Of a DNA stretch of 64,000 nucleotides, positions 27,799 through 36,397 are shown piece by piece; position 1 is the stretch's first letter, and every line of letters starts with the position of its first letter. The notes under the pieces are model-generated. The model was not told where the DNA came from. It did no database searches and saw nothing but the letters and a program-made list of their open reading frames with translations. The DNA comes from Amycolatopsis lurida (GTDB lineage Bacteria > Actinomycetota > Actinomycetes > Mycobacteriales > Pseudonocardiaceae): the NCBI RefSeq assembly GCF_900105055.1, contig NZ_FNTA01000004.1:1426001-1490000 (forward strand). Reading direction: 5' to 3'. The translations under genes and the position numbers were made by a program.

Positions 27799-29607
27799 GT
27801 GAACCACCACCAACCGCCGATCGCCGACCACGGGCTGATCGGAGATCTCCAGACCGCCGCGCTGGTGAGCACCGGCGGTGCGATCGACTGGTTCTGCTGT
27901 CCCCGGTTCGATTCCCCGAGCGTGTTCGGCGCGCTCCTGGATCCTCGCGGTGGCCACTGCCGGATCCGGCCCGTCCGGGAGCCGTACACGTCGCGTCAGT
28001 TCTATTTCCCCGGCACCGCCGTGCTGATCACCCGGTTCATGACCAGGCTGGGTACCGGCGAGGTCATCGATTTCATGCGCCCGGTCACCGGCGGGCGCAC
28101 CGATGGCGGTCACCGGCTGATCCGGCTGGTCCGCTGCGTGCGCGGGACCGTCGAGTTCGCCATGGAGGTCGTCCCGCGTTTCGACTACGCGCGCAGTCCG
28201 CACACCACCGCCGTCACCGAGGACGGCGTGCTGTTCCACAGCGAAGACTCCGCCCTGACCCTGCACGCGGTCCGGGAGCCCGGTGATCCGCCACCGGTGC
28301 ACGCCCACGTCATCGAAGGCGGCGTCTACGGCTCGGTCATCCTGAAAACCGGGCAGGCCAGGGGTTTCGCACTCGAGTCGGACGGCGGGGAGCCGCGCGC
28401 GATCCGGGTCGCCGAGATCGAGCGGACCTTCGACGACACCGTCCGCTTCTGGCGGGACTGGCTGAACCAGTCGACCTATCGGGGGCGCTGGAGGGAGATG
28501 GTCGACCGGTCCGCGATCACCCTCAAACTGCTGACCTACGCGCCGACCGGGGCGATGGTCGCCGCGCCGACCACGAGCCTGCCGGAACAGATCGGCGGCG
28601 AACGGAACTGGGACTACCGCTACGCCTGGGTGCGGGACGCGTCCTTGTCGGTGTCGTCCTTGCTCGCTCTGGGGTTCACGGACGAAGCGGTCGCGTTCGC
28701 CCGTTGGCTCCGGGAGCGCCACCTGAGCGGCGACGGACGGCTGAAGATCATGTACCGCGTCGACGGGGCGTCGGATCTGCTGGAGGAATCCCTCGCGCAC
28801 TGGTCCGGGTACCGCGGCTCGGTCCCGGTACGGATCGGCAACTCCGCCGCCGATCAGCTCCAGCTCGACGTCTACGGCGAACTGCTCGACACCGTGTACC
28901 AGGCGGACAGGCGGGGCGCGGAGATCGGCCACGACGGCTGGAAGGCGCTCACGGATCTGCTCGATTGGCTCGCCGCGAACTGGGATCAGCCGGACGACGG
29001 CATCTGGGAGACGCGGGAAGGAAAAGCCGACTTCACCTACGGCAGGCTCATGAGCTGGGTCGCCTTCGATCGCGGTGTCCGCCTCGCGACGGCGCACGGG
29101 CTGCCCTGCGCGCTCGACTCCTGGCGGGACGAACGCGACCGGGTCTACGACCAGATCTGGGAGCACGGCTGGAGTTCGCTCAAGCAGGCCTTCGTCCAGC
29201 GATACGGCTCGGTTTCCCTCGACGCGTCCCTGCTCCGCATGGCCGACGTCGGGTTCATCACCCCGCACGATCCGAGCTGGCTGGCGACCCTGGCGGGTAT
29301 CGAGAACGAGCTGGTGACCGACAGTCTCGTCTACCGCTACGACCCGGACGCCTCACCCGACGGCCTGCGCGGAGACGAGGGCACCTTTTCGCTGTGCACG
29401 TTCGGCTACGTCACCGCGCTCGCCCGTGCCGGGTATCCGGAGAAGGCGCGGCTGGTGTTCGAAAAGATGCTGACCTACGCCAACCACGTCGGCCTGTACG
29501 CCGAAGAGATCGGCCCGAACGGCGAGCAGCTCGGCAACTTCCCGCAGGCTTTCACCCACCTCGGGCTCATCGACGCCGCGCTCACCCTCGACAGGGCCAT
29601 CGGATGA
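27799..29607 (+). CDS. GH15 family glycoside hydrolase (trehalase/glucoamylase-like)
   Basis: 602 residues, cytoplasmic (no signal peptide). N-terminal beta-sandwich followed by the GH15 alpha/alpha barrel. Family motifs: IADHGLIGDLQTAALVSTGG near the start, GERNWDYRYAWVRDAS around residue 275 and GPNGEQLGNFPQAFTHLGLI near the end, which holds a catalytic Glu. It resembles mycobacterial GH15 trehalases, so trehalose breakdown is the best guess. GTG at 27799 is preceded by CAAGGAG. Confidence 0.9.
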   Translation: MNHHQPPIADHGLIGDLQTAALVSTGGAIDWFCCPRFDSPSVFGALLDPRGGHCRIRPVREPYTSRQFYFPGTAVLITRFMTRLGTGEVIDFMRPVTGGRTDGGHRLIRLVRCVRGTVEFAMEVVPRFDYARSPHTTAVTEDGVLFHSEDSALTLHAVREPGDPPPVHAHVIEGGVYGSVILKTGQARGFALESDGGEPRAIRVAEIERTFDDTVRFWRDWLNQSTYRGRWREMVDRSAITLKLLTYAPTGAMVAAPTTSLPEQIGGERNWDYRYAWVRDASLSVSSLLALGFTDEAVAFARWLRERHLSGDGRLKIMYRVDGASDLLEESLAHWSGYRGSVPVRIGNSAADQLQLDVYGELLDTVYQADRRGAEIGHDGWKALTDLLDWLAANWDQPDDGIWETREGKADFTYGRLMSWVAFDRGVRLATAHGLPCALDSWRDERDRVYDQIWEHGWSSLKQAFVQRYGSVSLDASLLRMADVGFITPHDPSWLATLAGIENELVTDSLVYRYDPDASPDGLRGDEGTFSLCTFGYVTALARAGYPEKARLVFEKMLTYANHVGLYAEEIGPNGEQLGNFPQAFTHLGLIDAALTLDRAIG

Positions 29608-29618
29608 GCCGTAGGCGC

Positions 29619-29651
29619 GGAGGGCCGTTCCCGCATCGGGAACGGCCCTCC
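29619..29651. terminator. Hairpin terminator between convergent genes
   Basis: Perfect 15-bp arms (GGAGGGCCGTTCCCG at 29619-29633 and its complement at 29637-29651) with loop CAT. It lies between the GH15 gene and the convergent CBS gene and probably works in both directions. Confidence 0.8.
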
Positions 29652-29657
29652 GGCTGA

Positions 29658-30089
29658 TCAGCCCTGCGAGATGTAAGCCTCCAGCTGTTCCTGGCTCTTC
29701 TCCAGCTGCTCCATCCGGGTCTTCACGACGTCGCCGATGCTCACGATCCCGGCGAGCCTGCCGTCCACCACGACCGGGACGTGCCGGATGCGGCGTTCGG
29801 TCATCAGGACCGACAGCTGGTCGACCGAGTCCTCGGGGGTGCAGCTCGCGACCATCTTCGTCATGATCGCGGACACCGATCCGTCGAGCAGCTGGGGCCC
29901 GCGCTCGTTGAGCCGGCGCACCACGTCCCGTTCGGAGACGATCCCGACGATCGCGCCCTCGGCGTCCACGACCACCAGCGCGCCGACGTTGTGCTCCGCC
30001 AGTCTCTCGAGCAGTTCGGTTACGTTCGTCTCCGGCGAGACGGTCGCGACGGCCGCCCCCTTGGTCCGCAACAGATCGGAAATCCGCAT
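29658..30089 (-). CDS. CBS-domain pair protein
   Basis: 143 residues consisting of two CBS domains (about 10-65 and 75-130) with short flanks. Each has the expected turns (GALVVVDAEGAIVGIVSERDVV and RHVPVVVDGRLAGIVSIGDVV). Such stand-alone pairs bind adenosine nucleotides and act as regulators. ATG at 30089 has GAGGAG upstream. The similar mycobacterial Hrp1 belongs to hypoxia responses, but no such regulatory site was verified here. Confidence 0.88.
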   Translation of the reverse strand: MRISDLLRTKGAAVATVSPETNVTELLERLAEHNVGALVVVDAEGAIVGIVSERDVVRRLNERGPQLLDGSVSAIMTKMVASCTPEDSVDQLSVLMTERRIRHVPVVVDGRLAGIVSIGDVVKTRMEQLEKSQEQLEAYISQG

Positions 30090-30136
30090 ACGCGCTCCTC
30101 CCGGATGGGTGACCTGAGTCACTCCAGGTTATGGCT

Positions 30137-30619
30137 TCACCGCCCTGCGCGAAAGTCCGGAGAGTCCGGTTCGAGACCGAGTCTGATCGCGAGCGCGTCG
30201 TACGCCTGGATGATCCCGACGCCGTACGGATCGTCGCCGAGCGCGCCGAGGGTGGCCCGCCCGAGCTTCCACTGGGCCTTCGCGGCCTCGTGATCACCGA
30301 GTTTGCGGTAGTCCTCGGCCAGGTTCAGGTGCAGCGACGGGTAGAAGCCGCGCACGGCCAGCGTCGCGTGGTACTCCTTGGCGCGGTCATCGGTGAGCGA
30401 ATCGGCCGCCGCGAGGGCGCGCAGATCCCAGGCGAGTTCGTCGGCCGGGTCGTCACAGACGTCGGCCATGTAGTGCGCGAGCGCGCACCGGTGCAGCGGG
30501 TCGCCGTCCTCGCCGATCCGTTCCCACAGCGCCGCGAACTTCTCGCGCGCGCCGGCGCGGTCACCGGAGATGTGCAGCTGGAGGCCGGTGTTGATCTCGG
30601 CCATCACCTCGTCGGTCAC
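30137..30619 (-). CDS. TPR-like helical protein
   Basis: 160 residues made of helical hairpins (LQLHISGDRAGAREKFAALWERIGEDGDPL; LHLNLAEDYRKLGDHEAAKAQWKLGRATL) consistent with tetratricopeptide repeats. It may be a binding or scaffold protein. GTG at 30619 overlaps the stop of the upstream zinc peptidase gene (GTGA), so the two are co-translated. Confidence 0.75.
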   Translation of the reverse strand: MTDEVMAEINTGLQLHISGDRAGAREKFAALWERIGEDGDPLHRCALAHYMADVCDDPADELAWDLRALAAADSLTDDRAKEYHATLAVRGFYPSLHLNLAEDYRKLGDHEAAKAQWKLGRATLGALGDDPYGVGIIQAYDALAIRLGLEPDSPDFRAGR

Positions 30620-31548
30620 TTGACGTCCGAGGCCGGGGCCGCCCAGGTGTTGCACGCCGACGTCGTCTTCCCGGAGAAGCCGGCCTTCGCCCATTTCAGC
30701 TGGTTACGGCGACTGCCGTGGGTGTCGCTGTCGTCGGCGCGGCCGTAGTCGTCGAGGGCGGCGTTGGCCAGCGACCTGCTGATCGAGCCACGACCGGCGG
30801 CGGCCGCGAGGGCGAGCGCGCCGAAGCAGTTCGCCTGCAGTTCGATACGGCGGACCAGTTCCTTGTCGGCCGGGCTGTCCTCGTTCGGCGACGACATCTT
30901 CTCCGCGGCCGCCGACAGGATCCCGCTGGAACGCTGGACGTGGTGTCCGTACTCGTGGGCCATCGTCGCGAGGTGACGGGACCGCTCGAGGCCCGCGTCA
31001 CCCAGCATCCACTGGGTCGGCGCGTAGATCGTGGTGTCGCCACCGCAGTAGTAGGCGACGGCCTCGTTCTCGCCCGGCGCCTTCCCGCACGCGCTGGTCT
31101 CGGGCAGCGTCACCTGCACGGTCACCGTCAGCGCCGGCTCGTTCGCCTGGTCCAAGGCGGGTTTCCAGGCTTCGGCCAGACACGACACCAACGTCTTGTA
31201 ATACGTCTCCAGTTTCGCGGGCTCGCGGCTGATCGCGGGCAACCGGCAGGTGACCGCGCCGAGCGCGACCCCGTCCGCCAGCAGCGGGTTCGTCTCGAGT
31301 TCCCGCACCTCCTTGGGCGCGGGCTTCGCGTTCCCGGCCGGCGCCTTGGCCACTTCCGAGGTGTACACGCCGGGCGCCGGGAGGGCCTGGCCGTCGACCG
31401 TCCGCGGTCCGCCCGCGATCGCCATCCCGGTGGCGGTCAGCGCGGCGACGATGAGCAGACCGACCACGGCGTTCCCCGCGTTACGAGGCTTTTCCGGGCG
31501 AGGCGGCGAGGGCGCGAACGGTCTGGGTACCTCGTCGGTGCCGGTCAT
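30616..31548 (-). CDS. Neutral zinc metallopeptidase (YpfJ-like), membrane-anchored
   Basis: 310 residues. One N-terminal transmembrane helix (AVVGLLIVAALTATGMAIAG, about 30-50) is followed by an extracellular domain with the zinc motif HEYGHHVQ and the downstream RIELQANCFGALAL, characteristic of the Zn_peptidase / YpfJ family. Substrate unknown. Starts MTGTDEVPRPFAP at 31548. Coupled to the TPR-like gene, which may be a partner. Confidence 0.85.
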   Translation of the reverse strand: MTGTDEVPRPFAPSPPRPEKPRNAGNAVVGLLIVAALTATGMAIAGGPRTVDGQALPAPGVYTSEVAKAPAGNAKPAPKEVRELETNPLLADGVALGAVTCRLPAISREPAKLETYYKTLVSCLAEAWKPALDQANEPALTVTVQVTLPETSACGKAPGENEAVAYYCGGDTTIYAPTQWMLGDAGLERSRHLATMAHEYGHHVQRSSGILSAAAEKMSSPNEDSPADKELVRRIELQANCFGALALAAAAGRGSISRSLANAALDDYGRADDSDTHGSRRNQLKWAKAGFSGKTTSACNTWAAPASDVK

Positions 31549-31633
31549 GATGTCCCCCAAACGTGCGAGTCCACAGCATACGGAATGCCAGACCTGGTGG
31601 CGCCGGGACGGAGCGCCCGGCGAGACTGTGGGT

Positions 31634-33640
31634 ATGAGTGACGAGGACCCGTACCTGTGGCTGGAAGACGTGACCGGCGAAGAAGCGCTGGACTGGGTGC
31701 GAGCCCGCAACGCCGAGGCTCTGGCGGAACTGGCGGACGGCGAGCGGTTCGGCGGAATCCGTGACGAGGTCCGCGAGGTCCTCGACGCCGACGACCGCAT
31801 CCCGTACATCCGGCGCCGCGGCGAATACCTGTACAACTTCTGGCAGGACTCGGCCAACCCCCGGGGCCTGTGGCGCCGCACCACCCTGGAGCAGTACCGG
31901 CTCGACACGCCGGAGTGGGAACTCCTCCTCGATGTCGACGCACTGGCCGAGGCGGAGGGCGAGAACTGGGTGTGGCAGGGCGCTGCCGTCCTCCGCCCGG
32001 GCTACGACCGCGCGCTTGTCGAACTGTCGAGGGGCGGTGCCGACGCGACGGTCGTCCGCGAGTTCGACCTCGGCGAGCGCCGTTTCGTCGAAGACGGGTT
32101 CTTCGTACCCGAGGCCAAGACCAGGATCGGCTGGATCGACCGCGACCGCGTCTACATCGGCACCGATTTCGGCCAGGGGACGCTGACCGATTCGGGCTAT
32201 CCGCGGCTGGCGAAGGAATGGCGGCGCGGCACCCCGCTCGAAACGGCGACGGTGGTCTTCGAGGGCAAGGCGGACGACGTCTCGGTGTCCGCCCACCACG
32301 ACCCGACCGAAGGCTGGGTGCGCGACTTCGTCTACCGATCGATCGACTTCTACCGCACGGAAAGGTATGTCCGGACGGCCGCCGGGCTCGACCGCATCGA
32401 GGTCCCCGAAGACGCGCAGACGTCCTCGCACCGCGAGTGGCTGCTGATCCGGCTTCGCTCGGACTGGACCGTCGAAGGCACGACGTACCCCTCCGGCGCC
32501 CTGCTCGCCTGCGGGTTCGACGCGTTCATGGCGGGCGAGCGCACTTTCACGACTCTGTTCACACCGGACGCGCACACGTCGCTTGAGTACTGGGTGTGGA
32601 CGCACAACCACCTGCTGCTCTCGACCCTGTCCGACGTCCGGACGGAGCTGCGCGTCCTCACGCCGTCCGACGGCTGGACCTCCCGGCCGCTCGCCGGCGC
32701 CCCGGAACTGGGCACCGCGCAGATCACCGGCACCGACCCCGACGTCAGCGACGAGTACCTGCTCGATTCCAGCGGCTACACCCAGCCGTCGACGCTGAGC
32801 TACGGGCACGTCGGGGGCGACGTCGAGGTCCTCAAGCGCGCTCCCGCGTTCTTCGACAGCGAGGGCATGACGGTCTCGCAGTACTTCGCGACCTCCGAAG
32901 ACGGCACGAAGATCCCGTACTTCGTCGTACGCCCCTCCGACGCTGAAGGCGGGCCGACGCTGCTGACCGGCTACGGCGGCTTCGAGGTCTCACTGACCCC
33001 TGGCTACAGCGGCATCATCGGCCGCGGCTGGCTCTCGCGCGGTGGCACCTACGTCGTCGCGAACATCCGCGGCGGCGGCGAGTACGGGCCGGACTGGCAC
33101 ACCTCGGTGACGAAAGCCAAGCGGTACAAGGTGTACGAGGACTTCTCCGCTGTCGCGGCCGACCTCGTCGAGCGCGGCATCAGCGAGCCCGCGCGCCTCG
33201 GCATCCAGGGCGGCAGCAACGGCGGACTGCTGATGGGGGTCATGCTGACGCGCTATCCGCATCTGTTCGGCGCGATCGTGAGCCAGGTGCCGCTGCTGGA
33301 CATGAAGCGGTATCACAAGCTCCTCGCGGGCGCGTCGTGGATGGCCGAATACGGCGACCCCGACGATCCGGCGGAATGGGACTTCATCGGGAAGTACTCG
33401 CCGTACCAGAACGTCCACGCCGGACGCGAGTACCCGCCGGTCCTGTTCGTCACCTCCACCAGGGACGACCGGGTGCATCCCGCGCACGCCCGCAAGATGG
33501 TCGCGCGGATGCTGGAGCAGGGACACGACGTGCGGTACCACGAGAACATCGAGGGCGGCCACGGCGCGGCGGCCGACAACGAGCAGCTGGCGCACAAATG
33601 GGCGCTGATGCTCGAATTCCTGTGGGAGAAGCTCGCCTGA
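31634..33640 (+). CDS. Prolyl oligopeptidase family serine peptidase (S9A)
   Basis: 668 residues. An N-terminal beta-propeller (starting DPYLWLEDVTGEEALDWVRARN) is followed by the catalytic alpha/beta hydrolase domain. Catalytic residues are Ser in GIQGGSNGGLLMG, Asp in TSTRDDRVHP and His in IEGGHGAA. No signal peptide, so cytoplasmic cleavage of short proline-containing peptides is expected. The ATG at 31634 is the family start; upstream extension overlaps the divergent peptidase gene. Confidence 0.92.
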   Translation: MSDEDPYLWLEDVTGEEALDWVRARNAEALAELADGERFGGIRDEVREVLDADDRIPYIRRRGEYLYNFWQDSANPRGLWRRTTLEQYRLDTPEWELLLDVDALAEAEGENWVWQGAAVLRPGYDRALVELSRGGADATVVREFDLGERRFVEDGFFVPEAKTRIGWIDRDRVYIGTDFGQGTLTDSGYPRLAKEWRRGTPLETATVVFEGKADDVSVSAHHDPTEGWVRDFVYRSIDFYRTERYVRTAAGLDRIEVPEDAQTSSHREWLLIRLRSDWTVEGTTYPSGALLACGFDAFMAGERTFTTLFTPDAHTSLEYWVWTHNHLLLSTLSDVRTELRVLTPSDGWTSRPLAGAPELGTAQITGTDPDVSDEYLLDSSGYTQPSTLSYGHVGGDVEVLKRAPAFFDSEGMTVSQYFATSEDGTKIPYFVVRPSDAEGGPTLLTGYGGFEVSLTPGYSGIIGRGWLSRGGTYVVANIRGGGEYGPDWHTSVTKAKRYKVYEDFSAVAADLVERGISEPARLGIQGGSNGGLLMGVMLTRYPHLFGAIVSQVPLLDMKRYHKLLAGASWMAEYGDPDDPAEWDFIGKYSPYQNVHAGREYPPVLFVTSTRDDRVHPAHARKMVARMLEQGHDVRYHENIEGGHGAAADNEQLAHKWALMLEFLWEKLA

Positions 33641-33645
33641 TCGGC

Positions 33646-33682
33646 CGGGAAGGGGACTTTCCGGCGGAAAGTCCCCTTCCCG
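33646..33682. terminator. Bidirectional hairpin terminator
   Basis: Near-palindromic hairpin with 18-bp arms (CGGGAAGGGGACTTTCCG at 33646-33663 and its complement at 33665-33682); the true loop is a few bases wider. It sits between the convergent oligopeptidase and SMR genes. Confidence 0.8.
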
Positions 33683-33685
33683 AGG

Positions 33686-34000
33686 TCACTCCGCGACCTT
33701 CGCCAGCACGACCCCGCCGACGATCAGCGCCATCGCGGCGAACCGGCCGAAACTGAGCGGATCCTTATGGATCACGATGCCGAACACGATGGCGCCCACC
33801 GCGCCGATGCCGGTGAAGACGGCGTACGCGGTGCCGACCGGGAGCGTGTCCATCGCCTTCGACAGCAGGTAGACCGCAGTGACGCCCAGCACGAAGCACA
33901 GCACGGTCGGCCAGAACCGGGTGAAGTTCTCCGTCGGCTTGATGCTCTGCGACCAGGCGACCTCGACGGCTCCTGCCAGCAGCAGGATTCCCCAGCCCAT
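33686..34000 (-). CDS. SMR family small multidrug/guanidinium exporter (SugE-like)
   Basis: 104 residues with four transmembrane helices, starting MGWGILLLAGAVEVAW with the conserved membrane Glu13. Other conserved parts are KAMDTLPVGTAYAVFTGIGAVGA and GGVVLAKV. The GxxEVxW signature resembles the SugE/Gdx branch that exports guanidinium, but quaternary ammonium export is possible. The ATG overlaps the azoreductase stop, so both are one operon under the divergent TetR regulator. Confidence 0.88.
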   Translation of the reverse strand: MGWGILLLAGAVEVAWSQSIKPTENFTRFWPTVLCFVLGVTAVYLLSKAMDTLPVGTAYAVFTGIGAVGAIVFGIVIHKDPLSFGRFAAMALIVGGVVLAKVAE

Positions 34001-34647
34001 CAGACTTCCCTTCCGGCCTTTTCGGCACCGAAGAGCGCCTGCTCCCGCGACGCGATCCGCTCGGGATCCCGCGGGCCCAGCCCCGGGTCGACGAGGGCGT
34101 TCGTCAGTTCGGAGTTCAGGAACGTGACGTCCCGGACGTCGTAGTGCCCGGCGAAGAAGTCGCGCAGGTAGCGCTCGTGGTGGTCGAACGGCTCGCGCGG
34201 GGTGCCGGGCAAGTAAGTGCCGCCCCGCGCTCCCGCGACCACGAAAGCCTTGCCCGCCAAGGACATCTTCGGGAACGTGACCTGGTCGATCCACAGCTTG
34301 AGCGTCGCGGGGATCGAGAAGTTGTACATCGGCGCGCCGATCAGCACGACGTCGGCGGCGAGCAGTTCGGCCAGCAGCGGCTCGATGACCGCCCAGGCTT
34401 CGCGCTGCTCCGGCGTCTTCACCACCGAGGCGTAGCCGGCCGGATCGGTGATCCCGGCCTGGAGGAGGGCGTCGCAGATCTCGGTCCAGGCCTGGCCGAT
34501 CGGCGGCACCGGGTCGGCGGCGACGTCGCGGTAGGTGTAGCCCGCGCGCGGATTCGCGGTACGCCAGACCTCGGCGAAACGAGCACTCAGCTCACGGGAG
34601 AAGGACGCGCTGCGGGCGCTGGAGTCGAGGTGGAGAAGGTGGCTCAT
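34000..34647 (-). CDS. azoR: FMN-dependent NADH azoreductase / quinone reductase
   Basis: 215-residue flavodoxin-fold enzyme of the AzoR family. It has the FMN-binding start HLDSSARSASFSRELS, GAPMYNFSIPATLKLWIDQV (central FMN/substrate motif) and ARGGTYLPG. AzoR enzymes reduce azo dyes and, more likely in the cell, quinones by two electrons. Operon with the SMR exporter suggests a detoxification unit. ATG at 34647 faces a divergent TetR gene. Confidence 0.9.
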   Translation of the reverse strand: MSHLLHLDSSARSASFSRELSARFAEVWRTANPRAGYTYRDVAADPVPPIGQAWTEICDALLQAGITDPAGYASVVKTPEQREAWAVIEPLLAELLAADVVLIGAPMYNFSIPATLKLWIDQVTFPKMSLAGKAFVVAGARGGTYLPGTPREPFDHHERYLRDFFAGHYDVRDVTFLNSELTNALVDPGLGPRDPERIASREQALFGAEKAGREV

Positions 34648-34666
34648 CGGGGCCTCCCGGACCAGG

Positions 34667-34722
34667 AAGTGGACACGGCGTCCACTTGCTTCGCCGGGTA
34701 CAAGTGGACGCCGCGTCCGGAT
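34667..34722. promoter_or_regulatory. Two TetR operator candidates in the azoR/TetR divergent promoter
   Basis: A perfect palindrome AAGTGGAC-ACGGC-GTCCACTT lies at 34667-34687. A second site, AAGTGGAC-GCCGC-GTCC with a degenerate right arm, is at 34702-34722, exactly 35 bp downstream. TAGGCT at 34729-34734 is a -10 box 6 nt before the TetR ATG, so site 2 covers the -35 region of the TetR gene, and that gene is probably leaderless. Confidence 0.75.
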
Positions 34723-34740
34723 ATTCCCTAGGCTGCGGAC

Positions 34741-35325
34741 ATGCCAGAAGACCTCCTCGCGACCGGCCAGGGACGGGAACGCTCGGACGCCGCCCGCAAC
34801 CGAGCGAAGATCCTGAAGGCCGCCGAAGAGCTCTTCGCGGCGCGCCCGGCCACGGACGTCACCATGGAGGACATCGCCAAAGCCGCCGGAGTCGGCCGGG
34901 CGACGCTGTACCGCCGCTACCCGGACCGCTCGGCGATCGCCGTCGCCCTGCTGGACGAGCACGAGCGGGAATTACAGGAGCGGCTGCTCACCGGCCCTCC
35001 CCCACTGGGACCCGGCGCGCCGCCCGCCGAGCGGCTGGCCGCGTTCTACGCGGCGATGATCGGGCTGCTCGCCCGGCACGCGCATCTCGTCCTCGGCACC
35101 GAGGTCGGGCATTCGCGCTTCACCAGCGGGCCGTACCGGCTGTGGCGCACCCACGTCCGCCATCTCGCCGAGCAGGCGGAAGCCAAGGATCCGGACGCGC
35201 TCGCCGACATCCTGCTGGCGCCGCTCGGCGCGGACGTCTTTCTCCACCAAACGGGCGAACTCGGCCTGAGCGTCGAACGGATCATCGACACCCTGGCCGA
35301 ACTCGCCCGGCGAACGCTCTCCTGA
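34741..35325 (+). CDS. TetR family regulator with TTA codon
   Basis: 194 residues. The helix-turn-helix is ILKAAEELFAARPATDVTMEDIAKAAGVGRATLYRRYPDR (split between residues ~24-64), followed by an all-helical ligand domain. It likely represses azoR-SMR and itself through the palindromes upstream. Leucine 78 (RELQER) is encoded by TTA at 34972-34974, the rare codon read by BldA tRNA. The gene is probably leaderless. Its stop directly abuts the stop of the convergent SRPBCC gene. Confidence 0.9.
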   Translation: MPEDLLATGQGRERSDAARNRAKILKAAEELFAARPATDVTMEDIAKAAGVGRATLYRRYPDRSAIAVALLDEHERELQERLLTGPPPLGPGAPPAERLAAFYAAMIGLLARHAHLVLGTEVGHSRFTSGPYRLWRTHVRHLAEQAEAKDPDALADILLAPLGADVFLHQTGELGLSVERIIDTLAELARRTLS

Positions 35326-35724
35326 TCAGCCGGCGAGACCGTCGACGACCAGCTTCATCACGGCCTGCCAGTGCTCACGCTGCGCGGCACGCTCTTCCGG
35401 GCCGGCGAGCCGCTCCTGATGGAAGACCACGACCGTCTTGCCCGGCCCGGCCGGACGGAGCCCCACCTGGACCGTGCTCTCGTGATCCCAGTCCTTCGGA
35501 CGCCAGGTGAGACGGATCTTCTCCTGCTCGCGGTAGCCGCGGACCTCGCCGACGGTGCCGTTGGCCGTCTCGTACGGCGCGCCCTTCTCCGGCTCCAGCC
35601 GGACGTCACCCAGCCAGGTCGCCAGGCCCGGACCCGAGAGGTACTCCCACACCTGTTCCAGCGGATACGCCACCGTCTTGGACACGCCGATCTCCCAGCC
35701 CGCGTCCTTCGTCTTGCCGATCAT
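35326..35724 (-). CDS. SRPBCC domain protein (AHSA1-like)
   Basis: 132-residue START/Bet v1-like fold protein: VSKTVAYPLEQVWEYLSGPGLATWLGD at the N-terminus and VFHQERLAGPEERAAQREHWQAVM at the C-terminus are typical of AHSA1-like SRPBCC proteins. It presumably binds a hydrophobic ligand. ATG at 35724 has GGAGG four bases upstream; the adjacent GTG at 35727 is too close to that site. Divergent from the CGNR gene. Confidence 0.85.
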   Translation of the reverse strand: MIGKTKDAGWEIGVSKTVAYPLEQVWEYLSGPGLATWLGDVRLEPEKGAPYETANGTVGEVRGYREQEKIRLTWRPKDWDHESTVQVGLRPAGPGKTVVVFHQERLAGPEERAAQREHWQAVMKLVVDGLAG

Positions 35725-35779
35725 CACGCCTCCGCCGTAACCGTCTTACCTGGTTTCTGAAACCGACTATAGTGGTTAC
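35725..35779. promoter_or_regulatory. Divergent promoter with palindrome and leaderless start
   Basis: The 55-bp gap holds the palindrome GGTTTC-T-GAAACC (35752-35764) and, on the plus strand, a -10 box TATAGT (35768-35773) only 6 nt before the ATG of the CGNR gene, without a ribosome binding site. The CGNR mRNA is therefore probably leaderless, and the palindrome covers its -10/-35 spacer, a good operator position. Confidence 0.6.
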
Positions 35780-36379
35780 ATGACTCCGGGAACAAGACTG
35801 CTCGTCAACGCCCAGGGTGAGCGGTACCGGTTCGATCCGGGCAGCCTCAGCCTCGAACTCATGCTGACCGGCGGCCCCGGCCCGTACGAGCGTTACGAAA
35901 TCGCGCACACGCCGTCCGCCCTCGCCGAGTGGTTCACCGGCTCCCGGCTGGCGCTGACCGCTCCCCTGACCGACGTCCGGATCCGCCCCGCCGAACTCGC
36001 CGCACTCAAGGAACTCCGGGGCGCCCTCTACCGCGTCGCCCCCGCCCTCGCCCGCGGCGAATCGCCGTCGGAGGACGACCTCGCCCTGCTGAACAGCGGG
36101 ACCGCGGAGACCCCGAGGCCGCTCGTCGACCCGGGGACACGGCGGCTCGCCTGGGCGCCGCCCGTCACCGGGAAACAACTCCTCGGCGCCGTCGCCCGCG
36201 ACGCCATCGGCCTCGTCGCGGGCGAGCGGTCCGGCCGCGTCCGCGAATGTTCCGCCGACGATTGCCATCTGCTGTTCTTCGACACCTCCCGCTCGGGCAA
36301 CCGCCGCTGGTGCTCGATGGAGCGCTGCGGCAACCGCGCCAAGATCCGGGCGTACCGGGCCCGCACCGAAACCGCGTGA
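35780..36379 (+). CDS. CGNR zinc finger / ABATE domain protein
   Basis: 199 residues. The N-terminal ABATE domain (LSLELMLTGGPG; LKELRGALYRVAPAL) is followed by a C-terminal CGNR zinc finger (CSADDCHLLFFDTS then WCSMERCGNRAK), with four Cys for zinc. Such proteins are putative stress-linked transcriptional regulators. It may act on the palindrome in its own promoter and on the divergent SRPBCC gene. Confidence 0.9.
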   Translation: MTPGTRLLVNAQGERYRFDPGSLSLELMLTGGPGPYERYEIAHTPSALAEWFTGSRLALTAPLTDVRIRPAELAALKELRGALYRVAPALARGESPSEDDLALLNSGTAETPRPLVDPGTRRLAWAPPVTGKQLLGAVARDAIGLVAGERSGRVRECSADDCHLLFFDTSRSGNRRWCSMERCGNRAKIRAYRARTETA

Positions 36380-36397
36380 TCGCTAGGATTCCCGGCG

